Origin: Pleodorina starrii
Taxonomy: Eukaryota; Chlorophyta; Chlorophyceae; Chlamydomonadales; Volvocaceae
Direction: 5' to 3'
DNA length: 64,000 nt
NCBI GenBank assembly: GCA_030267565.1
Contig: BRXU01000003.1
Span: 2,402,001 to 2,466,000, forward strand
Under the pieces are notes generated by a model, which worked only from the letters and a program-made list of their open reading frames with translations, had not been told where the DNA came from and made no database searches. Position numbers and translations under genes: made by a program. Shown piece after piece: positions 18,501 through 27,327 of the stretch; position 1 is the stretch's first letter; each line of letters opens with the position of its first letter.

Positions 18501-20979
18501 TGCAGCAGGCAGCGGAGCAATTGACGAAAGCCGGGCGCACGCCTGGTGCGTTGCGCATGGGAACGGTTACCAGCAGGTCCGGGTGCTCCAGCAGGTTTGG
18601 CCTGAAGTGCAGCTGCGGCGACGGATACGTAGTGACGAAGTCCGCGACAGCTTGCATTTGCGGATTCGAGATCAGGAAGTCGAACAGATGCGTTCTTGGG
18701 ACGACCAGCGTGGGCGTCATGGGCACACGCACCGCGTGTCGCGACCCCGGCAGCAGGCACACGCTGAGCTGCTCGTGCACCAGCTCGTGCGTCACCGCCA
18801 CCTTGACTGCTCCCGTCGCCAGCTGCCTGGACGTTGGCCGCACGGGCAGCCCGTGCGCCTCCACCATCGCTTCGGTGATGAGGTTGATGGTGGCGCTGTG
18901 ATCCCGCAGGCTCTGCGGGTGGCAAAGCATGCTGCTGCTGCTGCTGCTGCTGTTGGCTGCCACTCCAATGCTGCCGTCGGTGTAGTAAAACATGTGGGGC
19001 TCAGAGCCAAAGTAGCTCCGCGCCTCCGCGTTGGCCGCCAGAAGTTGCTGCTTGCGCTCCGGTGCCAGGCTGCTGATGGTGACGAAGGGCCCCTGGGGGT
19101 CGCCGCAGACGTAGTATTTGACACCGTTAGCCGCGCGGTGTTGCACCGCCGGGTCAACCGACGTGGCGGCTGCCGCTGCCGTGGGCGCCTCGGCGCCGCT
19201 GCTCTGGGTAGCGGGCTGCGGCTGGGCCACCTGCTGGCTGCCGCTGCTGCTGCTTGCACCCGCCGCCGGCTCCTCAAGAGACTCGGTTGGCGCCGCGTCG
19301 GCGCCCTCGGACAGGCCGAGCGCGGACATCATGGCTCGCAGCCGGACCGTGAAATCTTGGCCGTAGTCCAGCGGGAAGGGGATCTCCAGCGTGATCTTGC
19401 CGGTCAGCCGGTCACCACCTCCCTCGGTGGCTGTCGCTGGCTTTGGCCGCGCCTTGGGTGCGGTGAATCTGATCTCCGGGATGGGCGCCGGCGTGAAACT
19501 GACCGGCACCTGCTGCTGCTTGAGCGTGGCGCAGGCTGCTCCTGAGCCCTCGAGGCTCACGCCGCCGGCCACCTGCTGCCCACAGCAGATCGCTCCGTGG
19601 CACGTGATGAGCGCCGGGTGAGCCGGCGCGTAAAGTTCCTCTCCGTAGGCGTCAAAGACCTGCGCCGTCGCCGCCACCGCCGGCGGCTGCACCGGTTGGG
19701 CCGGCTGGGCCGGCTGGGCGGGTTGCGCAGGCTGGGCCGGCTGCCGCGCGCGGTACGCCTGCAGGTTGTTGTCAAACGCGGCCTGCAGAACGCCCGATGG
19801 TGCCCGGTAGTTGGGCGGCGCCAGCTCCGGGTTGCGGATGAAGCACACGCCGGCGTGGAGCCGCGAGCAGTAGTCGCAGCGCGGGCGCGACTCACCCGCG
19901 CCTCCGCCTGCTCCCTGCTGCTGCTGAGCGGACTGCTGCTGTCCCGGGCGCTTGGCGCGGTCCGCCTGCCACTTGGTGGTGGGCGCCGGAGTGGTCACAG
20001 CGGCGGCCCCTGTGGGCCCTTGCCCAGTCGCTGCCAAAAATTGTTCAATCAGCCCCTTGAGCTGATCTGCGCCGGGCGCCGCACTCGCCGAGGCCAGCGC
20101 GGCTTGACCGCGCCGGCACTGCTCCGTGGTGTGACCGCCCCAGCCGTGAGTGCTGCAGTAGTACTTGGCACGCGACGACTTGGAGGAGCCTGTGCTGGCG
20201 CTGGCACCGGCGCTGGAGCTGGCGCTCTGTTCCGGGAGCGCGCTGACGCTGCTGCTGGGCCGCGCCGCCTTGGGCGGTTGCGATGCTGCCGCCGACGACG
20301 AAGAGGGCTGGCCGGTTGCCGGCGACACGGCGGGCTGCGTGGAGACGGCAGAGGCGGCGGCAAACCGCTGGTTGTTCCAAGCTGTCTCCGCATCAGCAGC
20401 GATCTCACTGAGGCGCCCGAACCACTCCTCTTGTGTGATCAGGCCCCATTTGGACAAGACACGGTCGTTGATCGTTGGGTCGAGCCGCTGCACCCAGTTG
20501 GTTGCGAACTCGAGGTCGCTGATGCCAAGGTACGGCTTGTAGCTCAGCGCCTCCTGCAGGTAGGCCGTTGGCGCCACGTTGGCCTGAACCAACTTGGCGT
20601 AGCGCTGCCGATACTCGCCCTTCTTCTCCGGCTCGAAGTGATGCTGCAGCTGCTCCATGTAGTACTCGGCCAGCAGGTGGCCGTACAGGGTCGCGCCGGC
20701 TTGACCGGGCTTGGACCGCAGCCACGCGGTGGCCTTCTCAATCAGGGTGTCCTTGATATCGTTGTGGTAGTGCTCGAACCGCGATGTGAGCCTCGGTGCC
20801 TGGTTGAGGAAGTACATCATGGACTCGGCATCAATCAGCGTAAGCGAGCAGCGCTGCTGTCTGCTCGCCTGCATAACTAGGTTGTTCATGAAGCGCCGCA
20901 TGGCCGGGAGCGACTGATGGCTCCACGGTTCCATGGGCCAGAAGTCCCGAGCCGAGGTGGACGTCGGATGCTCGTCCAT
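12514..20979 (-). CDS. Retroelement polyprotein: Gag, protease, membrane helix, RT, RNase H, MTase-like, integrase, PHD
   Basis: One 2,821-residue frame from ATG at 20979 (MDEHPTSTSARDFW); the frame stays open upstream into host exon sequence, but this is the first ATG inside the element. Approximate residues: capsid-like 60-185; a CX2HX4HX4C knuckle (YCSTHGWGGHTTEQC) near 272; a second Cys-rich knuckle near 365; protease-like DHSATINLI near 691; a hydrophobic helix (AWLSLFIVAALLVAF) near 975-1001; reverse transcriptase with FIDD near 1293; RNase H 1430-1517 (HTDFS, KGEML, TDHQPL); a cytosine-methyltransferase-like domain 1692-1985; integrase with H-H-C-C near 2134-2175 and D (GVDLCGP), D (CTDQGSEW), E (ANGLSERAV); a GDYVYYR barrel; and a C4HC3 PHD finger near 2502-2546. 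RT, RNase H and integrase place it in Ty3/gypsy. No frameshift or stop is seen, so it may be competent or only recently inactive. Confidence 0.92.
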   Translation of the reverse strand: MDEHPTSTSARDFWPMEPWSHQSLPAMRRFMNNLVMQASRQQRCSLTLIDAESMMYFLNQAPRLTSRFEHYHNDIKDTLIEKATAWLRSKPGQAGATLYGHLLAEYYMEQLQHHFEPEKKGEYRQRYAKLVQANVAPTAYLQEALSYKPYLGISDLEFATNWVQRLDPTINDRVLSKWGLITQEEWFGRLSEIAADAETAWNNQRFAAASAVSTQPAVSPATGQPSSSSAAASQPPKAARPSSSVSALPEQSASSSAGASASTGSSKSSRAKYYCSTHGWGGHTTEQCRRGQAALASASAAPGADQLKGLIEQFLAATGQGPTGAAAVTTPAPTTKWQADRAKRPGQQQSAQQQQGAGGGAGESRPRCDYCSRLHAGVCFIRNPELAPPNYRAPSGVLQAAFDNNLQAYRARQPAQPAQPAQPAQPAQPVQPPAVAATAQVFDAYGEELYAPAHPALITCHGAICCGQQVAGGVSLEGSGAACATLKQQQVPVSFTPAPIPEIRFTAPKARPKPATATEGGGDRLTGKITLEIPFPLDYGQDFTVRLRAMMSALGLSEGADAAPTESLEEPAAGASSSSGSQQVAQPQPATQSSGAEAPTAAAAATSVDPAVQHRAANGVKYYVCGDPQGPFVTISSLAPERKQQLLAANAEARSYFGSEPHMFYYTDGSIGVAANSSSSSSSMLCHPQSLRDHSATINLITEAMVEAHGLPVRPTSRQLATGAVKVAVTHELVHEQLSVCLLPGSRHAVRVPMTPTLVVPRTHLFDFLISNPQMQAVADFVTTYPSPQLHFRPNLLEHPDLLVTVPMRNAPGVRPAFVNCSAACCTSFCSATDTKLGGGCNSSQQHSGSPDSGSTADGSGPPGVAGAPSPCSGSEPQAPRVSASSANGSGSPGAQGAPSPQAPADGSDHQPSGFLSSLTRPVAWANSKVLKGAEVLYGQLSKAEVVYSEPERPRREGKRKKRVTRQPTTIVSAKRTWTAWLSLFIVAALLVAFSAGVGATGGSHCGEVGLQAMRQIGAVGVALKGANVSFAEAQSDPSHPCGAGQASALAAVDSYSFDGRMAATAHEFYEKDADGGWIWGNARDFDPALKARLQAVVRDRKGSAFAYSMDELPGYSGDLGPFRLNLTATKPVVQSPRRYSPKETEIIREKTAELLKPGICVEWTGPTLAAVNPVIAAKKDEASGLWTAARMAQDYRPVNKVTEPDKYGLHRPEDIFQRVGKARFFSKLDMRQGFLQIPVHPDDQGKTAFWCGNRLIAYTRMPYGLKNASAAFQRRMDYELRKGGVDQWAVAFIDDVLIATDTAEEHVEAVARVLDVLNACGLRAHPDKSIFGADVVEYLGHNLSSFGISPHHAKVAAILALPPPKNVSELRTQLGFINYYRCYIPRMSELAAPLNHLLKAGVPWRWGAEQEQAHASLKEIISRPDVVLRRIDYSKPLVLHTDFSNRGIAAVLGQLDDNGNEYMCASISRSLNKHEANYSSYKGEMLAAVWAMKMFRHHLIGADKPFRLVTDHQPLLYLMSSEGLTGQYARFALVLQEYNFTVEHRPGVLHQNADVLSRNPVASAVDDSGARIDDDPAETAVTPAILASSAKSCEVLSVALLSAPRVAPFCEDFLPSPEEMAFGWNGWAYEAAFPPPSDPAEDVQAERDGLRSVAREWNATRKRRCQAAAGSARSGSPSPSAAAAAQWYDQAMREGVVVYEPLGGLASGLEACLRSGVPVRSYLYSDVSEQARGLALRRFQQLSDRHGDLFPSTAWGSALIGLPQDVTKVTAAELRAAIPDSLPVLIIAYWEPDDVRAQQAVLRIVSSAQSALGAERVRFCCGAAVRVGPAPPQEQPRSDSLVCEAWGNPVLVDAARLGSGVHQLYRTWSNLTDMELLRETLSVATRPAGPSVQQRLLPGRAAPVAQQQLRPPFYASEAQGQPVNAVMHAAVSADSTGAAPSAACPVRDGASSVYTSLKLEESEVLLGFLQGSTESPRVSDQQRRALLASATDVCYLSSVIVVGKVLAAEATSALPAHIAAVNVSAQQPGASFCSALSQRGQAVPNEFVVFATGALDPEGGADAGPGLEPWADQNLLTLLQTGQLPQGLSEAEVKRVKRRSQRYRWQGEQLYVMGLDGRTRIVPRPAERGELVLKMHEQSGHWGVKRTVALLLHTYWWRGINNDVAETVRHCAACSRVRATFTARSGVLNPLPIGGLFYRWGVDLCGPFNTTAQGSRYVMVCVEHFSKFVVLVPLPSKHATETAFAFRQHILGRYGACAEVCTDQGSEWKGEFASCLQEALIDHRQTSANHPQANGLSERAVRSVKEALTKMANASGSYANWDEQLPSIMLGYNCSVQDSTKLCPYTIVHAVDPVIPPAIKDRFSPDLNLDNPEEVARSVLVRAAAVRKHMAIAGGNLSVAQHRDRLHYARLRGGGFDPTLRKVDIGDYVYYRNTTARSSLEADARPEILRVVETRPSGVVVLEGKCGGRLTAHVTHVAPCHLPITDEQVDPRLAKPPLTLACEVCRMPDSEEWMLLCDSCGTGWHTYCLRPPLEGVPQGTWICGHCQRKGITKQQVEARGAQRATSSLQPPPSLAKLQGAFAMRAHRRGRSRSKAEAGVVMYAGKIRNVHHFAIEYPDKTSELVSLKDLRPRLVVPGAQEPAAAASAVQQAPPVVIDAQLAATASECAALAEVLDLGSALSVFAPVGLSEQTAGWVRQQGCVLRRGATGAGPAALTAGELARARENGVDAGVLMVENAVSDVGSVLELAAAHAREAAVARVPREYLWSAGEARLRWLRARQAEGRLMIVPCATCIWLVLFASGKRRQGFIKRTVAPMPVF
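15020..15905 (-). other. Cytosine-5 methyltransferase-like domain inside the polyprotein
   Basis: In reading order on the minus strand, the cofactor-site motif I appears as VVYEPLGGLASGLEACL and motif II as RSYLYSDVSEQAR. These are followed by PQDVTKVTAAEL, a motif-VIII-like NPVLVDAARL...VHQLYRTWSNL, and a motif-IX-like LEESEVLLGFLQGSTESP...RRALLASA. This order and spacing fit DNMT3/DRM-type C5 methyltransferases. At the motif IV position, where Pro-Cys is expected, the sequence reads IIAYWEPDDV, so the catalytic cysteine is missing. Binding of S-adenosylmethionine or DNA may survive, but methyl transfer by the usual mechanism would not. The older relic at 5.4 kb keeps the end of the same domain (FILEGPL, VHRLSCVYSNL). 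Confidence 0.72.
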
Positions 20980-21031
20980 GTCGTCGTCTGAGTCGTACGC
21001 AGGGTTTACTGCCTGAGGCGGACGAGCCTGA

Positions 21032-21055
21032 GACGGCACTTTAGCTGGCGTGACA
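21032..21055. repeat. 24-bp terminal repeat at the 5' end of the large retroelement
   Basis: On the minus strand it begins TGTCACGCCAGCTAAAGTGC. An exact inverted copy lies at 12367-12390. Confidence 0.9.
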
Positions 21056-23523
21056 GGTCGGCTTGCACACTCCGAACGTGGGGTCCCACTGGCAGTACAC
21101 CGAGTTGTGGCGGCGTGGGCACGTCTGCTCGCTGGTGGCATTGGTACAAACGGAGGCGGCCCAGTCCGTGAACTGCTTGCCCGCCGCACATGTGCCGGTG
21201 ATGGCCTGACCGGCTGTCCCCAGCAGCGCCGCAGCAGATGTCCGCATGTTGTTATCCAAAAACGTAGCCTGCGTGCGATGACCATCCAAATAACACGGGG
21301 ACTCCGTTCAACGGATGTTGCAAAGGTAATATGCGAAGTCAGCGGAGGTCGGCAGCACGCATGTATGCTTGTATGCATTGCACCGCACCAAACAACGTAT
21401 CCTGCCCTGGCAAGCCATTAGTGCCGCTCGCTCTTACCTTTTGCCACTCGCTGAAGCTGTCATAGAGCGACGCCAGGGCAGTCTCGTTAATCGTCCACCT
21501 GGAACAAACAGCGAGGGAGCGAGGCATACACTTGTTTCACAGCATTGCACGGATTGATGGCGGAATTCATCGAGCTAAACGAAGGTTGTAATAGGGAGCA
21601 AGGGAGGTATAGGGGCCAAGCAGCAGTAGCAGCAGGTAGGGGGTGGTGAGGCAACCGAGCTGCGGAGCATCCTGAGCACCACAGAGCAGCACAATTGGAC
21701 CATCCAACAAAACCCGCCCCGCCCTTTTGCACATACACAAGCCCGTTTACACACACACACCCGCCCCGCCCGTTCGCACACACACACATACCTCGCCGCG
21801 CAGTACTTGAAGGGCATCACCCCCGACTCGCTGTAATAGTTGTACGCCAGATCCGTATCGCGGGGGCCCTTGAGCCAACCGAGAGAAAAGGAGATGGCGT
21901 TGTCCACAGCCAACATCATTGTCGTACTGGTATTGGTCCCGCTACCACTGCCCTGCACTCCGAAGAAGCGGTCAGTCCACACGCACGCTGCGTTGGCCGA
22001 GCAGCTGCCCTCGGTTGTGGTCTCCAGACAGGTGATGGCTTGGTCCAGCAGCGAACCGGGGCAGTAGACGTAGTTCCGGAGCAACTGCAAGTGGGCAAGT
22101 AAGGCAGCATCGGGAAAGTTTGAAAACTGGACGAAACAACTAGGGACTGCACTCGAAACGAGGCGAGTATTGGTTTTTTACGCACAGTCATGGCTGACGT
22201 GCGGGCGGTTGAGAACAACACGATACATTCGGGAGGACTGTTGTGTGAAGCGATAGGGAAGCGCCGAGGCGCCCATTGAATGAAAGCACTACGCCGGTCC
22301 AGCACCTGTGGCGTGTGAAAAAGGAGAAGATTGTTGGCATTCTAGGCAGGTATAGCCCACCACTGTGCTGCCCAGTTTCGACTCCGATGGGTCGCCTCCC
22401 GCCCACGCACCCCGCCGTATCTGGGCTTCAACGCTCCATCCGTCGCATCACTCAGGTTGTACCCGCCGGGTAACCCGCGCGTTCCTTCCAGGTAAGCCAG
22501 TCGCATCGTTATCAGACCTTCACCGATTCGAGGTCCACCCACCGTGCGGAGAACACTAACCCGACCAAGACTAAGAGCTGTTCGGCCGGTTCGGTTTGTC
22601 CCACATCAGAGGGGGCCCCGAAATATGGGCCCCCACCAATCACCCACCTCTTTGCGTCAGGCAGAATTAAATCTGCGATCCATCGATTGAGCACCAGGCA
22701 GACCAGTGGCTGCGCGCCCAAACTCTCAAGCACTTCCTAGTGGGCGAAGACCTTCATGTATCCCCCACATGCGTATTCCGATGCCTGGAAACCCCCTAAA
22801 GTGCGTATGCCCTGTTTGAGCCGAAAGTAGGCCACTACTGTTGAAGTGGCCTGGACGAAATCGCGCGCAGCAGCTTACACTGCCATGGAAGATGCGGATT
22901 ATATGAAGGGGGCAGCCCTTTGCAGTGACATTGGCGGTGTCCTCCGGGTAGCACAGGTCCGCGATGGTCCGCGCCAGCAACCTGCAGGGGGGTGCAGCAG
23001 CGCGGATCGTCGGCGCATCCCACACGTACGTCTGTACGTATGTGTACGTGCAGAGGGAAGCGAAATATTGGATGGGCGGGCAAATACGTACGCTAGTCGC
23101 ACGGGTGGGCAGAAGGTTTCACACATACTGTTACAGCCACAGCACATTCCGAACACGTAGATAGACATTCCGGCGAACGATTCCCGCTGGTTGTCAAACG
23201 GCGCGCGCTGCACATACTACGCGACGCCTGGCAAACTTTATAAATACATCACAGTTATCGCTCATTACCCATGCAAGGGATACTGCATCATGTGGTGAAA
23301 CAAATAGCCCAACACACTTTTGAACGTCGGTCGCCGGAGCAGCGGTCAGGTTGGCGAAATACCGGAGATCAACTGTGCAGGTGGATCTGCTGAAGATGCA
23401 GGAACTATTTTGTTTCACATCGCCGAGGAGGCGCCGCTGCTGTTGCCAGGCTGGCCGGGTTGCCTGCGTCAGCAGCAGGCAGGCAGCAAATCCATTTAAC
23501 GAAATCCCGGTCATCGCAGACAT

Positions 23524-24715
23524 CAGCTTTGCCTGCAATCCTGCTTCCTTACTTTGGAGGTTGAGATTGCCGTCTGTGAAGGCGCGGCTACCGCTGTTGC
23601 TGCAAGGATCAGTAGTAGAAGACAACAGGACGACGGCCCTAAATACCAGCCCTTCATGTTCAGTACACATGGATATCGGAATCAAGTTTGGCTGGTGGTT
23701 GCGGGGCCGTGGGGGGAGGCTTCTAGTGAGAAAAGTGAGAGATGGAATCTTCCTAAATCTTGCTTGTCTCACAATTCTATTAATGGCCAGATGGAAATTG
23801 CGCAGAGCGCTTAATATTAAAACGTGCCGCATTTCACGATGTGCCATCAAGGAAAGGCGGGACGAAGCCAAACACAAGGGCCTACAAAACGGTTAACATA
23901 ACATACATGCACAAATTCTAAAAAGTATTTCTGTGCAAATGGAGGATGCGCGCTCCAGTTCTGGAGACTATCGGTACCTTCCGCTATCGCAAGGACACGC
24001 AAGTACATGTCAGTGGAGAGCGCAGAGACGCAGAGGATGACATGAAGTGCGAATGGTGGCTATTAAGGAGTGATAGCGACGAATTTGGCGTTAACCAAGA
24101 GGGCGGCGGTAACGGAAGGAGGATACGTTACGTCGGACGAGGAGCTACCAGGCATTTCATCCGCTGCCATTGAAGACTATTCGGAAGACTTCTGGTCCAG
24201 CGATGGCGACGACATTGACACCACGGAGTTTCGTGTAGAAATCCGTGACGCATGTGGTTGGCCATGTGACCGCGGAGCAAGAGCTGGGCAGAGTAATGAA
24301 ATTAGCTGTTTACGTTCTTGCGCTAGGTAGGAAACGCCCAAATGGTTTCGGTGTTTGTAAACACAGGAAGCGATCAACCTAGCCAAGGGTCGCCTTTCGC
24401 ATGCTGGGGCATCGGCGTCCCAGCCGGACTTCCAGTCCCCCACGAAGCGTCCCGGCAAGAGGGTTACAACCAAAAAACACCCGGATCGTGTCGGCATCAT
24501 TACGTCGCTCACACCGGGATGTACTTCGGCCATGTTCGGATGGAACGAGGGGGCGCTATGGGCCTGTGTGCGCCAGTGCCACAGCTGGGAACTCTAGGGG
24601 AGGCCTTCTGCTCAAGCCTTGCGGAAGGCCGCTTCCAACTGACAAGTTCGGCATTACGCTTTCGCATAAAGGCGCAGGAATTCTTGAGCGTACGTGTGAA
24701 TGGTAGCGCAAAAAA
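23524..24715. other. Upstream of the secreted gene; fragments of unrecognised coding sequence
   Basis: Bases 23,524-23,940 should contain the promoter and leader of the minus-strand secreted gene. On the plus strand, about 24,118-24,290 reads GYVTSDEELPGISSAAIED and then an acidic stretch, and about 24,364-24,560 reads LAKGRLSHAGASASQPDFQS then KRPGKRVTTKKHPDRVG. Both look like decayed exons of one lost gene or transposon, but neither has a recognisable domain. From about 24,616 the sequence is the 5' flank of duplicated unit B. Confidence 0.35.
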
Positions 24716-26780
24716 ATGTCACAGTCGGTCACTCAACCTTCACCAGACGGCTCGAGGATCTGGCTGCCGGGCATCGTGGCGTGCATTGCGCACCATATGC
24801 CAGCTAACGAAGTGGCAAGCACAGTAAGACTGATAGACAAGGCGACATCGCAGCAGTTCGCACACCGCACGACCTTGTGGCTCTCGCTTCCGTCACCCAT
24901 CCACGTGTTCCGGGAGCGCTGGGGCCGCCCGGGTGCTTTTCGCGCGTTGTCTTACAAGCAGCGGCTGCAGCAGCTGTGCCTGACGGCGGCAAGCGGCAGC
25001 GTCGCCAATCTGGAGGTTGCCCTGGTCAATGCGGGTCTTGATCTTCGGTACGAGCTGCTCGAGGCCGCCGCAGCCGCGGGCCAGCTCGACATGTGCAAGG
25101 TGCTGCGTGCGCGGGGGGGGGGGGTGATTCTCTGTCAGCCGCGGCGAAGGCCGGCCACCGGCACGTGTGCGAGTGGATGTTGGCCAGCGGCTACCCCCTC
25201 AATGTGGACGTCGTTTGTGCACCTGTCCAGAGCGGGCGGGAGGACCTTATGGCTGCTGACGGAGTTGCAGGGCCGTCCCAACGACCATGTGTATGATCTC
25301 TTGCCTGCTGGTCATTGTTGGAGGCCGCGGCGAAGTACTTGAGCCTGGCGGCGCTGCAGCGGCTGTGGCAGCAGCTCATGGCAGGGCGCCACGGCAGCGA
25401 ACTGCTGCAGCAGCTTGAGCAGCTCGATGAGGAGGATCGGGGTGCCATCCTGGCGGCCGCGGCCGCCAGCACCACGCCCGATTGGCAGGCCAAAGTGGAG
25501 TGGCTGGAGGGGCTGGGCTCCCCCCGCATGGCTAGTGCCTGCAAGTCCGCTGTTCGGGCTGGTAACGGCGATGCAGCGGAGGCGCGTCTGCAGTGGCTGC
25601 ACGGCCGGGGCTACCCCCTGGAGGCGGAGGTGGCGGACAGTGCGGTCCGTCTCGGCAATCTTGCCACCCTGTGTTTCCTGGTGGAGCAAGCGGGGGTGCG
25701 GCCCATCGGCCATCAGTTCCCCGTGTGGGAAGCAGCCGCCCAGGGCCACCTGGCCGTACTGCAGTACCTGCACAACAGGGGCTTGCCCGTTAACACCCGT
25801 TATGTTGCGGAAGATGCGGCCCGGGCGGGCCACCTGCCGCTGGTGGTCTGGGCGGTGGAGGGCCTGGGCGTCACACCCGCTGACGGTGAAGATAGCTTGC
25901 TCGACTGCGCGGCGGAGAGCGGCAACCTTGAGCTGATGACTTGGCTTCACGTCCGCGGCTGGGCATTGGGCCCCTGGGCCATCCCCGACGGCGCTGCGAG
26001 CGGCTGCGAAGAGGCGCTGGAGTGGCTGGTGGAGCGGGGCTGCCCCTTCCCGGTGGGTGTCGCCGTCCTCGTTTGTCACCACCACATGTACGATGTGCTC
26101 CGTGTGGCCCACCAGTTGTGGCCCACCGGTGGTTCATTTTGCATGTGCTGCGCCCAGCCAGGTCACTCGGCAGGTCCATTAGACGCGTGTGCCGGGCCAC
26201 CGTGTGCCGTACGTCCGTCGAGCTGCTCGAGAGGTGTTAGCCATGGCGTCGATTCACACGTGCGCCTTCCGGGACAAGAGTCACTGTCTGCCAAGCTGCC
26301 AAAGCGCGGCGCCGGGAAACTCCGCTGCCGGGGAGCTAGGCTGTGAGGCTGCATGGGGGTTGCACCGTCCCTGACTGCCCAACCGCCCGTCCTTGCATTG
26401 ATGTGTGTATGTACGGCAATCATGTATGTTCCTTGGCTCCTCAGCTCGATGGCGGCGCCTACCTCAGAGCCGCCCGGAACGGCGATCTGGCGATGCTCCG
26501 CTGCCTGCACCGGCTGGGCTGCCCCTGGGGGTCGCCGGGGAGGCTGCTGGCGGACTGCATCCGCAACGAGATCCCCTTCGTCAGCAGCGGGGTCTCCGTC
26601 GCCGTGCTGCAGTGCCTGCTGGACTTGGGCTGCCCCGAAATGGACTGGGATGCCGCGGTCAAGTTGGTGGAGGGCTGGGAGGCGCTAATGGTGCCCCGGG
26701 AGCGCCACACGGCGCTGCTGGCATGGCTGGGCGAGCAGCAGCGGCGGCGGTGGCGGTTGCCTGGGGCCCAAGGGGCCTAG
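24716..26780 (+). pseudogene. F-box-like/ankyrin-type repeat protein, copy B (multiple frameshifts)
   Basis: ATG at 24716 starts the same F-box-like segment as copies A and C. The frame is broken at least three times relative to C. A run of about 14 G around 25,109-25,122 replaces GCGGCTGCCTCTGGG. Six bases are lost at about 25,250 (LMQWLL becomes LMAADG or, in another frame, LWLL). Extra bases lie near 25,300 before the LEAAAKYLSLAAL segment. From 25,315 the ankyrin-type units are open again to 26,346. The second exon is conserved (26445-26780, after TCCTCAG) and contains an in-frame insertion of a few codons (IPFVSSGV) relative to A. Homology is clear, but no full-length product is possible. 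Confidence 0.85.
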
Positions 26781-27327
26781 CTCGCGGCAGCAACGAACAG
26801 CGGCGGCAGACTTGCCATGTAACGCGGGGCGTATGTGGGTTGGGTGCGGCTTACCGTGTTGTCTGGTGCCGGGGGTCGGTTGGGCTGCCTCACAGCCACC
26901 CTGTCATGATGATCGGTGTGTGTATGTTGCGGGAGGGGGGAGGGGTGTGTGGTTCCGGAGCGAGAGCCGAACGTAGTGTGATGGCGGGACGGGAGCAGAC
27001 GTTGGGTGCCGCCGGGGGGCGACTCATCCCATCTGGGTACGAATTGTTCGGTCGGGGGCATGCATGGGCTTGGGGTTTGAGGTTGTGCATGCCGGCCGCG
27101 CGCGTGCTTCACTCGTGGACGTGGTTCACGCTGCGCTTGGCAGCTCCGATAAGAGCAGGACTCGACAAGCTCTGTACTGCATTAGGGACAGCGCTGCAGG
27201 GCCCTCGTCTAGGGAGGCAGCCGAGTGCTGCAAGGCATGGCAACTGCCGTCAGCGGGGCTGCAATACCATGCTGACCGTTGAGAGGTTCGTGCGTGTGTG
27301 TGTTTTGGGGGTTACTGGGGTTGCTAG

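Larger units (their letters stand above)
11849..21055 (-). mobile_element. 9,207-bp Ty3/gypsy-type retroelement with inverted-repeat ends
   Basis: Both boundaries are fixed by a 4-bp target duplication (GGTC on the plus strand at 11845-11848 and 21056-21059) and by in-frame continuity of the host exon once the insert is removed. Each end reads TGTCACGC going inward. The intact polyprotein occupies 20979-12514. Only 76 bp separate the 5' end from the first ATG, so there is no 5' LTR. The 3' side has about 665 bp of noncoding DNA, including a G-run (about 12418-12428) resembling a polypurine tract. The first 24 bp of the 5' end recur inverted at 12367-12390, 518 bp inside the 3' end. This is not a canonical LTR arrangement. 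The unbroken 8.5-kb frame implies a recent insertion. Confidence 0.88.
11446..23523 (-). pseudogene. Secreted cysteine- and proline-rich wall-type protein gene, split by a retroelement
   Basis: Minus-strand exon model: 23523-23269, 23207-23092, 22981-22879, 22084-21792, 21498-21438, and a last exon 21268-21056 continued at 11844-11446. The exons sum to 480 codons including stop once one copy of the 4-bp target duplication is counted. The start MSAMTGISLNG is followed by a hydrophobic stretch (GFAACLLL), a possible signal peptide. The body has many Cys (for example GMCCGCN, ADLCYPEDT, RNYVYCPGS, CQWDPTFGVCKPT). The C-terminus has a Ser-Pro/Pro-Pro hydroxyproline-type tract and ends with a hydrophobic tail (MMFALVALTGAVLVA), as in GPI-anchored proteins. 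The last exon is interrupted after CKPT by the 9.2-kb element and resumes as ILTASDSIRDLYRN. The 61-nt first intron is unusually short, so exons 1-3 are less certain than exons 4-6. With the insertion present, translation would stop at a TAA a few codons into the element, losing the wall-anchor region. Confidence 0.72.

Noticed and set aside
20980..21378. Upstream extension of the retroelement frame by 133 codons
   Set aside because: Most of this stretch is host exon read in the wrong frame; the host frame (TSAAALLGTAGQAITGTCAA) is the protein-like one, and the element itself starts only at 21055.
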